Shown here piece by piece: positions 1-13,231 of a stretch of DNA of 64,000 bases (its first letter is position 1; every line of letters begins with the position of its first letter). The stretch lies in contig NC_086283.1 of NCBI RefSeq assembly GCF_021018805.1, positions 59,917,803-59,981,802 of the forward strand. The letters run 5' to 3'. Source of the stretch: Prinia subflava. Lineage: Eukaryota; Chordata; Aves; Passeriformes; Cisticolidae. The notes beneath the pieces are model-generated. The model was not told the DNA's origin. It did not search any database and saw only the letters and a program-made list of their open reading frames with translations. The translations under genes were made by a program, and so were the position numbers.

Positions 1-1280
1 TAGGAATATCTCATACAACATTAGAAAAATATTATAGACCTCTATCAGGTCAAGTGAATTTAAAAACCTCTATCAGCTATCAGACATAGTAATGTTTTTA
101 CTCGTTGAAGAGGGTGTGAAGTAACCCAATGAAAGTATCCAGTGAAGACAAGTCAGGTGCTCAGTGGTATTTTAACCAGGGGAAAATTAACCTGAATGTT
201 ACTGGAAGCAAAACCACTTAACAAAAGACATGGTCAAAATGGTAGTGGGATGGAGAATTACATTCTGTCCTGGTCACAGGAGGCCATGCCTGCACAGCAA
301 TGGATAGCCTCACAGGAATACTGCAGCTCTCTGATCTCCCTTTCCTATTTTCCTATCTCTCCTCCCTCCTCCTATTTTAGCTACACAGGCACTGCTTCTG
401 TATACATAGTCTGGTTTCCCTCAGGAGACTGAACTGAAACCACACTGTTTCAACTGTAACAATGGTGTTAGTTCCTCTCTCTTCCCATTCCTTAGTAACC
501 TGTTACAAAATCTGAGTCAATGCAGCTAAGTTCAGAGTTGTGTTTCACACAGACAGAGGACAGAGGAAAGAAGAAAGAGGTTGACAGTGAGGCTGCAGAG
601 AAGATCAGAGTTGTGCATGTAATGCCCAAGAGACCTCCTGAACATTCACTGTCCTCTGCCCAAGCTGAGAACAGGGCTTCCATCAGATCTAGGGGTTTCC
701 CCTCCTGGAAGAGAACGTGATGTTATGGGAAGGGGCAAAAGGGGATGTAGCACACTGCACCACATAAAACTGACTTTTATTAACTGTGTTCCTTACAGGG
801 CAACTGCTCCACAGCTGCAGTTTTACAGCTCAGGGTTAGGATCTCCAAGGGGCTTGGGCTCTCCTTCAGGTCTAGGAACAGCTCAGTGTCCGTCCATGGG
901 GTCTTCAGCTAGCTGTCAAAAAAAAAAAAAAAAAAAAAATAGCCACATAGAATGGCATCCAAGGGCTTCTGGAAGAGGAGGAACAGTTTTCTTACAGACT
1001 TAAGTCTTCTCATCTTTCAACCTCTCCACTGCACACCTTTATGTTCTGCCAACTGTTCCATCATAAACAGATACACATCTTTGTCCCAGACTTAATTCCT
1101 GTCATCAACTTTGCATTTTCTGCAATCACCTAGCTGTTGAAATCACTAGGGAAATGTACAAATATACAAGAAATTTTTGCAGTCAGACATGCATCAGGTT
1201 AGCTTACAAACAAATGCCTGGAAAGGGGAAATTTTCAGCCCATTAGTGCCTCCCATTTTTGCTCTGTGTAGCAGCTGTGC
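1..1280. other. Intergenic, no gene seen
   Basis: Only short chance open frames. It includes a run of 22 A at 918-939, which could be the tail of an old retroposed copy, but no parent sequence was recognised. Confidence 0.6.
918..939 (+). repeat. Poly-A run, 22 bases
   Basis: Uninterrupted A tract. It may be a retroposon tail or simple repeat; nothing around it decides. Confidence 0.9.
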
Positions 1281-1300
1281 TCATGTCATTGACATGAGTG

Positions 1301-1346
1301 TTCCAAAGCCACATTCAGCACTAATAGGCTGAATGTGGCTTTGGAA
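1301..1346. repeat. Perfect inverted repeat, 19-bp arms, 8-base loop
   Basis: The left arm TTCCAAAGCCACATTCAGC (1301-1319) and the right arm GCTGAATGTGGCTTTGGAA (1328-1346) are exact reverse complements around ACTAATAG. A smaller perfect hairpin, CATGTCA-T-TGACATG, lies just before it at 1282-1296. Function is unknown; it could be a hairpin RNA, a palindromic remnant of a mobile element, or chance secondary structure. Confidence 0.9.
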
Positions 1347-2160
1347 AATAGAATATTTCTAGATTATTGACAACAGAAACAGAGGAAGGACTGGCTCAGA
1401 AGTCTGAGCCAAGCTCCATGCTGATCACTGCTCGTTTGGTTCAGAAAGTGGTGGTTGCCTCTTGCTCTTGCTCTCCCCTCCGCCCTGTAGTTAGAGTATT
1501 CATCTTTTTTACCTCAGTCAAAAATCCATGGGAAAACAGATACCATTTTTTAAAAATTTAAACATGATTATTGATCAAATTCACACAGATTTTAAAGGTC
1601 AGCACTACATCCAGTGTCCCTCCTCAAAGCCATGCCCCCTCCACAGTCACTAAATTGCATCTTGTACCTGTTTTTCAATAGATGCATACTGATACACAGC
1701 TGGTGATGAGAAAGGTAAACAAAGAGAGGTAGAAGCAATGTGAGCACATAAATGAGCTTGTGATGAAGGCAAAGGGTAGTAATTTTTCTTCAGAACAGAA
1801 AATCAAATACTTCTCTTTCTTCTTCAGGAATGGCTTTCTCTCAAGAGAGCCTGTAAACACTGGCAGACAAAAAGGCAGAGGAGGAGTAAGTCACAAACTG
1901 AAGAAGTCAGATGATATAAGCAGAGTTTTTAGTAGAGAGTAAAACACAGCACAGGCTGCATGCCTGTAGCATGTACAGTTCCCAGAAGGGCTTCTAGCCC
2001 TTTCTCTCTGCCAAGATAATGTTAAGAGGTCCAGTACTAGAGAACAAGAAAAGGAAAGCAATATACTTCAATTTCTGCCTCATGCCCTAAGCTATGCCAT
2101 GGGTGAGACATGGGTTACTGGGGAATAGGTGGTTTAGAGGAAAAAATTCCTGTAGGTGTG
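1347..2160. other. Intergenic, nothing recognised
   Basis: AT-rich sequence without long open frames or known repeat signatures. Confidence 0.6.
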
Positions 2161-3547
<1,387 letters not shown>

Positions 3548-5030
3548 TGCTAAGTGAAGACAAACATGTATGATATTGCAAATCAACAGATCATGAAGTG
3601 ATTTTTGAACCCATATGTACAAAGATAATCCCCCAGTTACAGATGATTCTTTTGGTCTGTATGCATTGACACAAACACATATGCTTATGTGTGCTTACAT
3701 GTGGCCCTCAGGTACTCTTACTGTAGTAAGAGTAGGGCCATGGGGCAAACTTCCCAAACTAAGGTGTTTTTTGGGGGTCTGCTGCTGTTACCCACTCATG
3801 CGTAGCTATCTTGCTATTTACTTTCTTCAAAACAGCCAAAAATTCTTCCTCTGAAATGGAAACAGAGGTATCTCCAGGGTTAGCAGGATAATTTCAGTTT
3901 ATTCCACTTTCTAAATCTCATCCAGCTGATAATCACAACTACTGGTGCTTTTAATTTATGATATATAATTGTGTTCAGTGGATGCAAAAATAAAGATCGC
4001 AAAAATTCATAAATAAATTGACTCTTGCCAAATGTGAAGTCATAAATTGCATTTTATGTGATGTATGTTTCGTGAAGAGTAGACTGTCTAATAGTTTGAA
4101 CACTGAAGAGAGAAACTCAGTATCAACAACTCATAGTGTTCTCTGACATAATGGAGAGACTACTTAACTGTTAATAGGACATCTTATATATCCAGGAGAA
4201 TTGCAAATGAACATTTGCTACGTCAAGGGTTTTACATATTTTTCATGAGATGAACTTTCACAAGCACTCAAAACTGTCAGGAAATTTTGTTCCACTCCTA
4301 TAGTCACTGAAGAGGAGAAAGCATCCCTAAACATTGTGTCTTGTCTATGAAAGGCAGAGAATGTGGAGTTTCTCATATTTTCAGCACCTTCCTGCTCCAT
4401 TATCATGATGAAGCAAAAAATGTCATGCCAAGGGTCAGAGATTTGGTTGTGGAACAATTCAAACATCGGCCTTACCCCATGAAACAGTCTGTGGTCAGCT
4501 TTCCTCATCCCTGCCCTCTGATCTGTGTCAGTACTAGAGTAGAAATTTCATCCATATGTCCTTCGGTTTTATTGTCTCCCAGACAAGAGGAAACTCATAA
4601 ATACCACTTTGTTCCTAGACTAAGAACCGTACATTTGCATTAAAAAGTCTCAGTTTGCTACTCAGTGAACTGTGCTACAAGACCAATGTATTTGCCCCCA
4701 AACTGCTATGCCAGAAAATAGCTGGGATAAGAGTCATTTAGTCAAACTGCTGGGACTGTTGAAACTTCTACTTGACAAGGCAAAAATTTTCCATTTATTT
4801 GCAAATTTTTATTACTTTTGTGCACCAAGTCTTTCTTTACAGATTAGAGAAAATAATACACTAGTCTGGAGAGGAATTTGAATGTTGTGTTCATGCCAGT
4901 ATTTGGAATTCCTACATCAAAACAGGTTTCTTTAGTTACTTATAATTAGTTGCTAAATTTAACACACCACAAAACAGAACAGTAGAACCATCACTGGTAA
5001 TTACAACACATCTTCTATTAGACTTTTTGC

Positions 5031-5038
<8 letters not shown>

Positions 5039-5068
<30 letters not shown>

Positions 5069-5078
5069 ATATAATATT
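5039..5078. repeat. TA microsatellite with TAATA extension
   Basis: About twelve TA units followed by several TAATA-type units. Confidence 0.9.
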
Positions 5079-7489
5079 AATTTACATCTCCCTTTTTAGA
5101 CTACCTGGAACATTTAGAGAGGCAGACTTTGCTACAAACTGTTTGCCCATTCTAGCATGTTCAATGTCACTGTGTGTGCTGACACAGTATTAAGAGTTAT
5201 AATTAACAGGTGCCTCTAGGGGTAGGTGGAGGGAGCACAGGCAGAAATTGTTAAATAACTCATCCAGGAAATTAATTATGTTGCCAAGGTTGCAAGATAA
5301 GCTCTGGTGATAAGGAGCATACAGAGGTATTGCCCAGGAAAGGAAAAAAGGGTTGTTATCAATATGGAAGGTCTATATAATGATATTAAATAGCATGTGC
5401 AGTGTGATAGCTTATGCAGCTGTAATATATAAAAATAATGCAAGCATGACAACAGTGTTTACAGTTATAGTGTAGCACTGTTCAATTCTAAGGTAACGAA
5501 GAGATGACTTTGATGATGGCAGTGGGTATCTACAACACCTTAGCAGCATGCAGTCATGGAAGAGTTTGCAGTACCCTGCTATGGTTATTATTGCTGCACC
5601 CAAATCCCAGGATTTTTCTGGTTCTTAAAGGTCTGCAAGATCCTGCTTTTGTTCCTGAGCATCCCTGCTAATAGCTTAAGGCCTCAGGATGTTGCATATG
5701 GCCAGGGTAATGTGTTGACGGGCACAGCCACCATAGCAGCTGAAGCTCACCACCCAGTGGTAACAATACTGGCCCTCTTCTCTGACCCCACCCTTGTCAT
5801 CCTTGACTTTTCCATGTAGCTGCTAGACAACATGACTTATTGCTCTCTGGCCTTCATTCACTCCATTTTCTGGACAGAGTCATCATTACTGAATCACTTG
5901 CTGAGCTGATCCAAAGATAACAAATCATAGTGCCTTCCTATTACCACGTCTTCATCCTGCAGCTCTTCCCCAGGGGAGGCCATTCCCCAAAACCACTCAG
6001 ATGTCAGAGATGATCTCTGCTTTCATCATTGCTCTATGTATCTTAACCATGCCATTTTTGCTCTTTTTGTCCTAAGATCTACAAATCACATTAAATGAGC
6101 AAGAGAATAAATCTCTTCATGACAATATCAGCAGTTTAATTGTTGTCTTACAAATACATTGATAAGGACAGTAGAACAGAAAAAATATTTACTCTGATAA
6201 GGACAGAACAAAATAGCATAGCTTTGGAGAAACAAAGGATGTAGCTTAAGCAAACAGAAGTAATGCAAAACACAACAGGATGCCAGCTTAGCTTTGCAAA
6301 GCTGACAAAGCAGAAGTTATGCAAAGCAACGATACTGCACTTACTCAGAATTGGGGTTGAGGAACAGGCACCTCTAAAGGACACTGGACATTGAAGACAA
6401 ACCCCAAAGAACCATATAAGGACTTCCAAAAAGAGGGTGTGACTATGTAAAATGAACTAATATACATACATCAAGTAAGCAAGGATAGCCGATGAGTATG
6501 TATATCATCAGTGTGTATGATAAAAACTCACAGTTTTGAGCATTTACGCAACACTCAGGGCACTCAGATAGAGGAAAGATTCTGCAAGTGACCAGCACAC
6601 TGCAATAAAGAATGCTGCTTTCTAGTACTCAAAACTGTGTTGTAAAGTTTTTATCTGGCTTACCAATGTTAAGGCTTTATGGTTAGGCTGGGACAGTGAT
6701 ACATTAGTATATTAGTCTTTCACAGATAATTCTAAACCCGTTTCTTATGTTAATGTAAGTGAAGTTACATTAAAGTTTTATTGGGGGTCAGTGATACTCT
6801 CTCCTGCTGTGAACAGAGACCTCTACAGACATTGTGGTTTTTCCTCCATATTTATATAAAGATTTTTTTCTTTCGATTCTTCCTGATATAATTTGCAATT
6901 TACAAAATATGTGTCACCTTATGAGCTGTGTGACCATGACATGACATGAGCCATATCAGTATTGATAGTAAATCTGATCTACCTAAGTGATTGGGGGCTG
7001 AGGAGAGCAAACCATCTACAGCAAATTGTATAACTCATCAGGTTCATTTTGCTAGGACGGGAGTTGGTTATTATTGAAGGTTCTGAGAAGGAGGACTCAG
7101 GTTATAGGACTCCCATACCTGTCACTCCCTCAGGACACAGCTGATTGAGTTCACTGGCACTTTTCCTCTCACCCAACTTGAACCCAGTGAGGCCAAGAGC
7201 ACTTCAAGTCTTATTTCATCTACTTTTAGGTCGTGTTTTTATGCGCTTATTGATATTTTCTAACAACAAACCTCCAACCTTATCTGAATGGAAAATATTT
7301 TCCAGATGACCTTACTAGGAGGCAATACTTGAGCAACCGTTTCCCTGTATATGACTTTTCATATTTGTTTTCTTATACTTCCACGGCTCTGGAAATGAGT
7401 ATCATTCCAAGCTGTAATTAGTAATGAACCCTCTGTGAAACTAAATACAATTTCTAGAAGACCAGTTGCATAGCTACTGCCAAGGAAAA

Positions 7490-7650
7490 TATATGCCATA
7501 TATTATATCTAGTACTTGACATTATATCATACAATCTAAACCATTATTATATTTATAGATATTGTTATGTTTATATAACATTATTATTATATTGTATTTT
7601 ATATTGTATTATACAATATATTGCACTTAATACAATATATTGTATCTTTT
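7490..7650. repeat. AT-rich tract with short palindromes
   Basis: Nearly pure A/T with repeated TATTATA, TATATTGTAT and ATACAATATATTGTAT motifs. Several short inverted repeats are centred near 7620-7640. Confidence 0.7.
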
Positions 7651-8479
7651 TCCAGGCCTGTGTCTATAAAGACATTTGGAGTTTTTCTTGCTAATATTTC
7701 TAACAAAACTGTAAAATAAAGAACAGTAAATTTCCCCCAACCCTTTTTTTTCCATCCCATTTCTGCAGAAATTGAGTATTTGGTCCAGGAAGAATCTGTA
7801 ATTTAGCTGTTCCATGGCTCCCATCACCTCTGAGTCACATTCCCAGAGGGCCCTACAGCTTGCTTGATTGACTCTCTCTATTGCCTAGCTGTCTTTTGAG
7901 TAACGTTATGTCTCCTATCCATAATCACAAAAACTCTTTTTTTCCCAGGGAAGCTGACACTAAAAAAATTTGGTCCAAAAAATTGTCAAATTAAACATAA
8001 AATTAGTGAAAAAGGCAAGGCATTTAACATGCAGCAGAGTGGAAAGCTAGGCCTATTCCAAAATGTATTCTTGATTAGCTTTTAAACTGCACATGTGCTT
8101 CAAACATTTGTTAGCTTAATAAGGTATATTTGGTGGAAATAGCCATCTTTTCAACATGAGGAATTTGAGCCTTCTTTTCTGCTTTTCAGTTACAGAGTAT
8201 TGTAGCCTTACTATGTTCTATTTACATTTGTGTGGAAATATCTCCCTACAATGATAACTTCTAAAATTTGCATATGGTTAAGTACATTCATTAATGTAGT
8301 GTATGTGCCCAAATTTCAGAGAAGACATTAGCAGATCATTAATCATTTGCATACACTTACTGTTAATTTGGTGATTGAATTTATGCCAACCTTACCAGAA
8401 TGAGCTGTCACACAGCATTAGTCACTTTTTTTGCGTTACATTGGTGACAGAGGAAGTAGAACTTCCGGAAACTATCCAA

Positions 8480-8815
8480 AGCTCTATTAGTGTTGGTGGT
8501 TGGTCTACACATCTTTTAAATACCTCCAGGGATGGTGACTCAACTTGTTTTCCTGTTCAGGCCTGTTCAAGTACCTGACCACGCTTAAGTGGAGAGAATT
8601 TTCCTAATATCCAATCTAAACATCTCCAGGTAAAACTTGAGGCCATTTCCTCTCATCCTGTCACTTGTTACGACCCCCATTTCCCTACAACTTCCTTTCA
8701 TGTAGTTGTAGAGAGAGAAAAGGTGTTCCCTAAGCCTCTTTTTCTCCAGGCTAAACACCTTCAGCTTTCTCAGCTGTTCTTCATAACCCTTGTGCTCTAG
8801 ACCCTTTAATGTGCT
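8480..8815 (-). mobile_element. CR1 LINE 3'-region fragment
   Basis: The reverse strand gives the familiar CR1 3' ORF2 tail, with residues such as SLEKKRLREHLFSLYNYMKG and NGLKFYLEMFRLDIRK. It is truncated at both ends and full of small changes, so not active. A T-run follows at 8848-8861. Confidence 0.85.
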
Positions 8816-9345
8816 GGCTCTTAAATCTGAATTTACTGGTTTGGGTTTTTTTTTTTTTTTAAGTAGTTCTATCCAGTATTTTGTCATTTACAAGACTCAA
8901 TAACCTCAATAACTAAGCTGTCAATACACTGAATAAAACCAGCATTATACTACTACTGATCCTCTTTTACCAGTTTGTAAATAGGTCTCTACCAATTATT
9001 TCAACCCTTAATCATTGAAATCTTTCCAACAAATCTTAGTAGTAACAACCTATATAAGAAATTTCCTTTCTGTATATCTATATCATGTAGGAAAACTTCT
9101 GGATCCTCGACACTTTCTTGAGCTTTATGCATTAATATGGAGGTAGCTTATACTAACTGCACATTCTTCTTGCAATAGTTGTACCGTTCAATTGTGAATA
9201 TATTCTTCCTTCACAGATCTCAAGCTCTAACAATGTGATGAAATACTTGCTACCTGGAAAAGTCATTCCAGATTTGTATACAAAAGTAATCAGAGTATCG
9301 AGTGGTAATTATGAGGCCAATGTTTTAAGTAAATTTATTTTGCGT
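8816..9345. other. Intergenic, nothing recognised
   Basis: AT-rich sequence without gene or clear repeat apart from a T-run at 8848-8861. Confidence 0.6.
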
Positions 9346-10075
9346 TGCCTGGTTTTGGTAGTGGGGGGGCTACAGAGGTGCCTTCTATGAGAAGGTGCTG
9401 GAAGGTTCTTCCATGTGCCATCCTTGGTGGTTCCAAAGATGGATGTGCTGCTAACCAAGGCCAGTCCAATTAGAAATGATGGTAATGCCTTTGTGATAAC
9501 GTATTTTAAAAGAATTTGAAACAAAAAGGGGTTGCAGAGTTGTAATTTCGACTAGAGAAGAGCAGAGAGAGAACATGTGAGAAGAACAGGTCTGCAAACA
9601 CCAAGGTCAGTGGAGAAGGAGGGGCAGGAGATGCTCCAGGCACTGGAGCAGAGATTCCTCTGCAGCCCATGGTAAGACCATGGTGCAGCAGCTTGCCCCT
9701 ATAGCCCATGGGATCCAGGGGGATGCAGGGATCCACCCACAGCCCATGGGGGATATGCCCATGACAGAGCAGGAGGATGCCTGGAGGAAGCTCCCATGTT
9801 CCAGGCTGGAGCAGCCTGTCCTTGGAGGACTGCACCCCGTGGAAGAGTGACCCATGCCGGGGGGTGGGCATGGTGCCCATGGTTTGAGGGGGATTGGTGC
9901 CCATGGGATGGACTCAAATTACACAGTTCACAGAGAGCTGTTGCTCCTGAGATGGAGCCACGTTGGAGAAATTGGTGGAAAACTGTCTCCCATGGAAGAA
10001 ACTCCATGGTGAAACTCCAGGGGAACAACTCCTCTCCCTGAGCAGTGGGAGAAGCCTCAGGTGATGAACTGACCA
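9346..10075 (+). mobile_element. LTR fragment, plus orientation, 3' truncated
   Basis: Starts TGCCTGGTTTTGG. Over its length it is the reverse complement of the 51660-52340 LTR (shared blocks around the 'ccatggtgcagcag' and 'tccctgagcagtggga' segments). The similarity stops near 10075, so the distal end is missing. Its proline-rich open frames are by-products of the sequence and not genes. Confidence 0.75.
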
Positions 10076-10844
10076 AAATTGAAATATTTGAGTCAATTTC
10101 CTTTTATGCAACAGTTTTCCTTAAAAAAAGGTTTTACTTAAATAGTTTTCCTTAAGAGTTGTTGTTCTCCTCATGCACGAAGTGACATTAGACACATTTA
10201 TGAATAATAATAATGTCTTATGTTTAACAACCTTTTTATCTGGAACTACTAATTAATCCACCAAACACCAACTACTCATTCTGTTTTGCATTATATTATG
10301 ATGCTGACATGCAGCTAACAGCTAACTGGAGAAATAGAATATCTAAATATCAAATACATTTCTTCAGTGCAGTCAGAAAAGTTGCTCTTCAATAAGAAGC
10401 ATTCCCCGGGCTGAAAGAAGTCAGTCAAATGATTGCCAGGTAAATTTGTGAAAATTTGCCAGGCAGAGAGTAGTTTATTTGGAATCAGTATGATCAAATC
10501 AGGATGATCAGTATGACCTACACAATATTAACACAGAATCATGAAAAATAATTGAAACAATACAAACTAAAATTTATTCCAGTGTATAATTTCTTAGAAA
10601 AGCTTGTTGCACAAATGTATTTGTCACAGTACTGGAAACAGAGTGTACATCAAATTATTACCAGAAAATCTGTGGGTTTTCTGATTTTTCTTGGGCATTT
10701 ACATTATTGTTGTTGTTACTGTTGCTTTTTTTCCAGAAACCTCAAAATAAATGTGGAAGAATTCATGAGGCAAATTGGAAAGACAGAACAACATGAGCAA
10801 AATAGAAGCCTAAAAAATAAGGAAAATGCAAAGGATGGTTTAAT
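10076..10844. other. Intergenic, nothing recognised
   Basis: AT-rich sequence with no supported gene. Confidence 0.6.
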
Positions 10845-10948
10845 GGTGACATTGTTTGATGGTCTTCATAGGGGTGATGCTAGGTTGCAGGTTGGACTTG
10901 ATGATCTCAAAGGTTTTTATCAGTCTTAATGATTATATGATTCTATAA
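10845..10948 (+). mobile_element. CR1 3' terminal fragment
   Basis: Contains GGTTGGACTTGATGATCTCA followed by a degraded ATTCTATGA-type terminal repeat (GATTATATGATTCTATAA), the hallmark of a CR1 3' end. Confidence 0.8.
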
Positions 10949-12638
10949 GACAGGCATATATGATCTGAGCTTTACAATGAAAGTGAAGGAAAAAAGTACA
11001 AAAAGCAATAAAATGTGCTAATAAAAAATAAAAAAATAATGGGGTAAATCTGTACTCCTATGGCACAAGGATACATTTTTCCTCCTATCAGCCTTTGAGG
11101 TTAAATCAATAAGAAAAAAATTTTCCAGACTTTCCATTTTATTTCATGTTGTCCAGTCCTTACACCCTGCAAAGATGAAAAAATAATATCACTGTTCAGA
11201 AAGGTTACCAGTTGCTCCTTTGGCCAGAATGTAACTAACTAAAGGAAACCTGAAGACTGGTTTTCAGTACTTTTTTTTTCTTTAACAATAAAACTATAGT
11301 GCTTTAGCCTTCTCCTTTGGAAGAAGACGTTGGAAAGAATTATTAATTGTGTCTCCCTATTCTACCCAGCCACAGGTTTTCACAAGTCTCAAAGGAACCA
11401 GTATCTTTGAGACTTCTATCCCTCGTGGATTGGAATGGCATTGGACAGTAACACAAAAAGTCAATAGAAGGAGGTGAGAAAGAATGGTCCAGATAAACAG
11501 AAAGGCAAAATGGTCAAATACATCCAGTTCCCTCCAGGAAAATCCCCTAAAATAACTATGTGGACCAATACTTAAAATTTTTCTATCACCCTATGCCTCC
11601 TTGCTCTACTTTGCAGAGAAATGTAGAGGCCAAAAACTACCGAATAGCTACATTTGTCTGTAAGGATCACAAGCCTCTTTCTTTTCTCTCTCTGTACAAA
11701 ATGCAAAGACTCTTTCATATGAAACTAGCACATGCTCTGTTTCCATAGGTCTTCTTCCTTTGTGGTCCAGGACATCAGGGCACATGCAATGCAGAGCATG
11801 AACTCACAGCATGAATACTTTGCTTCCTTTTCAGTTTCTTACTGGCTTAGAGAGATAACTAAACAGAAATTTCCTCTAACAAAAATACCAGCTGAAAAAT
11901 AAATTAGATAATTAGGTCAAAGTAGCTCATCATATTTGCTTTGTATTCTAGCTTGTTGCTTGTTTTTCTCCCCTTCCATAGCCAATACCTTTTGTCTTAT
12001 ATAACAAGCTATTACTATTAGGCTAACTTCTCTCAAAAGTCTGACTCAGCTATCAATAACACTGAAGATAAAGGAGCACTTACTGCTGGCTTTCAGATGG
12101 GTTTTAAGTTATTCTGTTCCCACTGAGTCAGAAGCTCTTTGCCAAGACCTTTTGAAATACTCCATGTCTGCCATTTGAACTTGTGCCTTTTTCACAATAG
12201 TAAGCAGCACATTCAGACCCTCAGTATGTACACCCACACACCATGTCCTGCCTGTTCATACATCAATTTACATTTACTTTGTTATTCTGCCAACCTTGCT
12301 TAATTCTACCAGTCATCCTTCCTTTCTGCAATTCAAATGAGTCATGGAATCCTGTGATCTGTTGTAGCATAAGAAGATTTCCTACATTCTTGTTGAAAAT
12401 GGTTTCCTGAGAGCCTCACTACAGGCAGTGACCTTAAGTACTTTCTAAATAAAGTCTTGATGATTATTTCAGTAAATGTGTCTTTATTCAGCAGGTGAAG
12501 TACCCTAGCTCCATAATGCATCCTCCAACAATATTTTTGTGTTTTAGCTCCTACCTTAATTGATAAAATTTGGCATATCCTGTTTCAGGACTGGGAGAAA
12601 TGCTCTTCAACCATGTGGTCCCTTAGACTGTAAAGCTC
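10949..12638. other. Intergenic, nothing recognised
   Basis: Ordinary AT-rich sequence without coding or repeat signal. Confidence 0.6.
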
Positions 12639-13231
12639 TGTATTTGGTCTGGCTGAGATGGAGTTAATTTTGCCACAGCAGCCCTTCCAGTGCTGTGCTT
12701 TGCATTAGCAGCTGGAAAGGTTTTGGCAACACAGCAGTGCCTAGGCTGCTGCTGAGCAGTGCTGGCACAGCACCAGCCTCTCTTTTCACCATTAGGCTGG
12801 GATGAACAAGATCTTGGGAGGGGACAGAGCAAGGAGAGCTGACCCCAACTAGCCAAAAGAATATTTCATATCATATTATGTCTGGTCAGCAATATAACAA
12901 CACAAGCTAAGGGAAAGGAGGAGGAAGTGGTGGGGGGAGACATTTGTTGTTACAATGTTTGTCTTCCACAGCAATTGAACATACAGAAGATTTACTTCCA
13001 TAAAGAAGAGGAAGCTGGACATTAACTGCTGATGGGAAGTCAAAAATAAATCTATTGTTTTCCTCTGCTTCCATGTGCAGAGCCATTGTTTTTACTTTAT
13101 TAAACTGCCTTCTTCTTGACCTATGTTTTTTTTTCCATCTTACTTTCTCCTCTCCCCCAGCCCTCCTGTGGAAGGAAGTAACAAAGTGGCTTGATAGGCA
13201 CCTAGCATCCAGCCAGGGTCAACCCACCACA
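12639..13231 (+). mobile_element. Degraded ERVL-type solo LTR
   Basis: Begins TGTATTTGGTCTGGCTGAGA and ends AACCCACCACA. The internal order matches the intact LTR at 24427-25006: GAGTTAATTTT, CCAGTGCTGTG, GCTGACCCCAACT, a FATA-like AATATTTCATATCATATTATG block, and ATTAAACT near the 3' side. The flanks show no target-site duplication. Confidence 0.65.

Larger units (their letters stand above)
3548..8479. other. Intergenic, no gene seen
   Basis: AT-rich DNA with simple repeats: TA dinucleotide run at about 5039-5063 followed by TAATA-like units to 5078, and an AT palindromic tract at 7490-7650. No open frame here has coding character. Confidence 0.6.

Noticed and set aside
4218..4508. 96-residue - strand frame considered as an intronless interferon-like gene, given MTAP synteny in mammals
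   Set aside because: No signal peptide, helical pattern or conserved cysteines; resemblance not supported.
9506..10076. Proline- and serine-rich frames of 125-132 residues on the - strand
   Set aside because: Lie wholly within an LTR repeated elsewhere in the window; no protein family resemblance.
10552..10929. 125-residue frame on + strand
   Set aside because: The C-terminal part is translated CR1 3' end, the rest is AT-rich; no family recognised.
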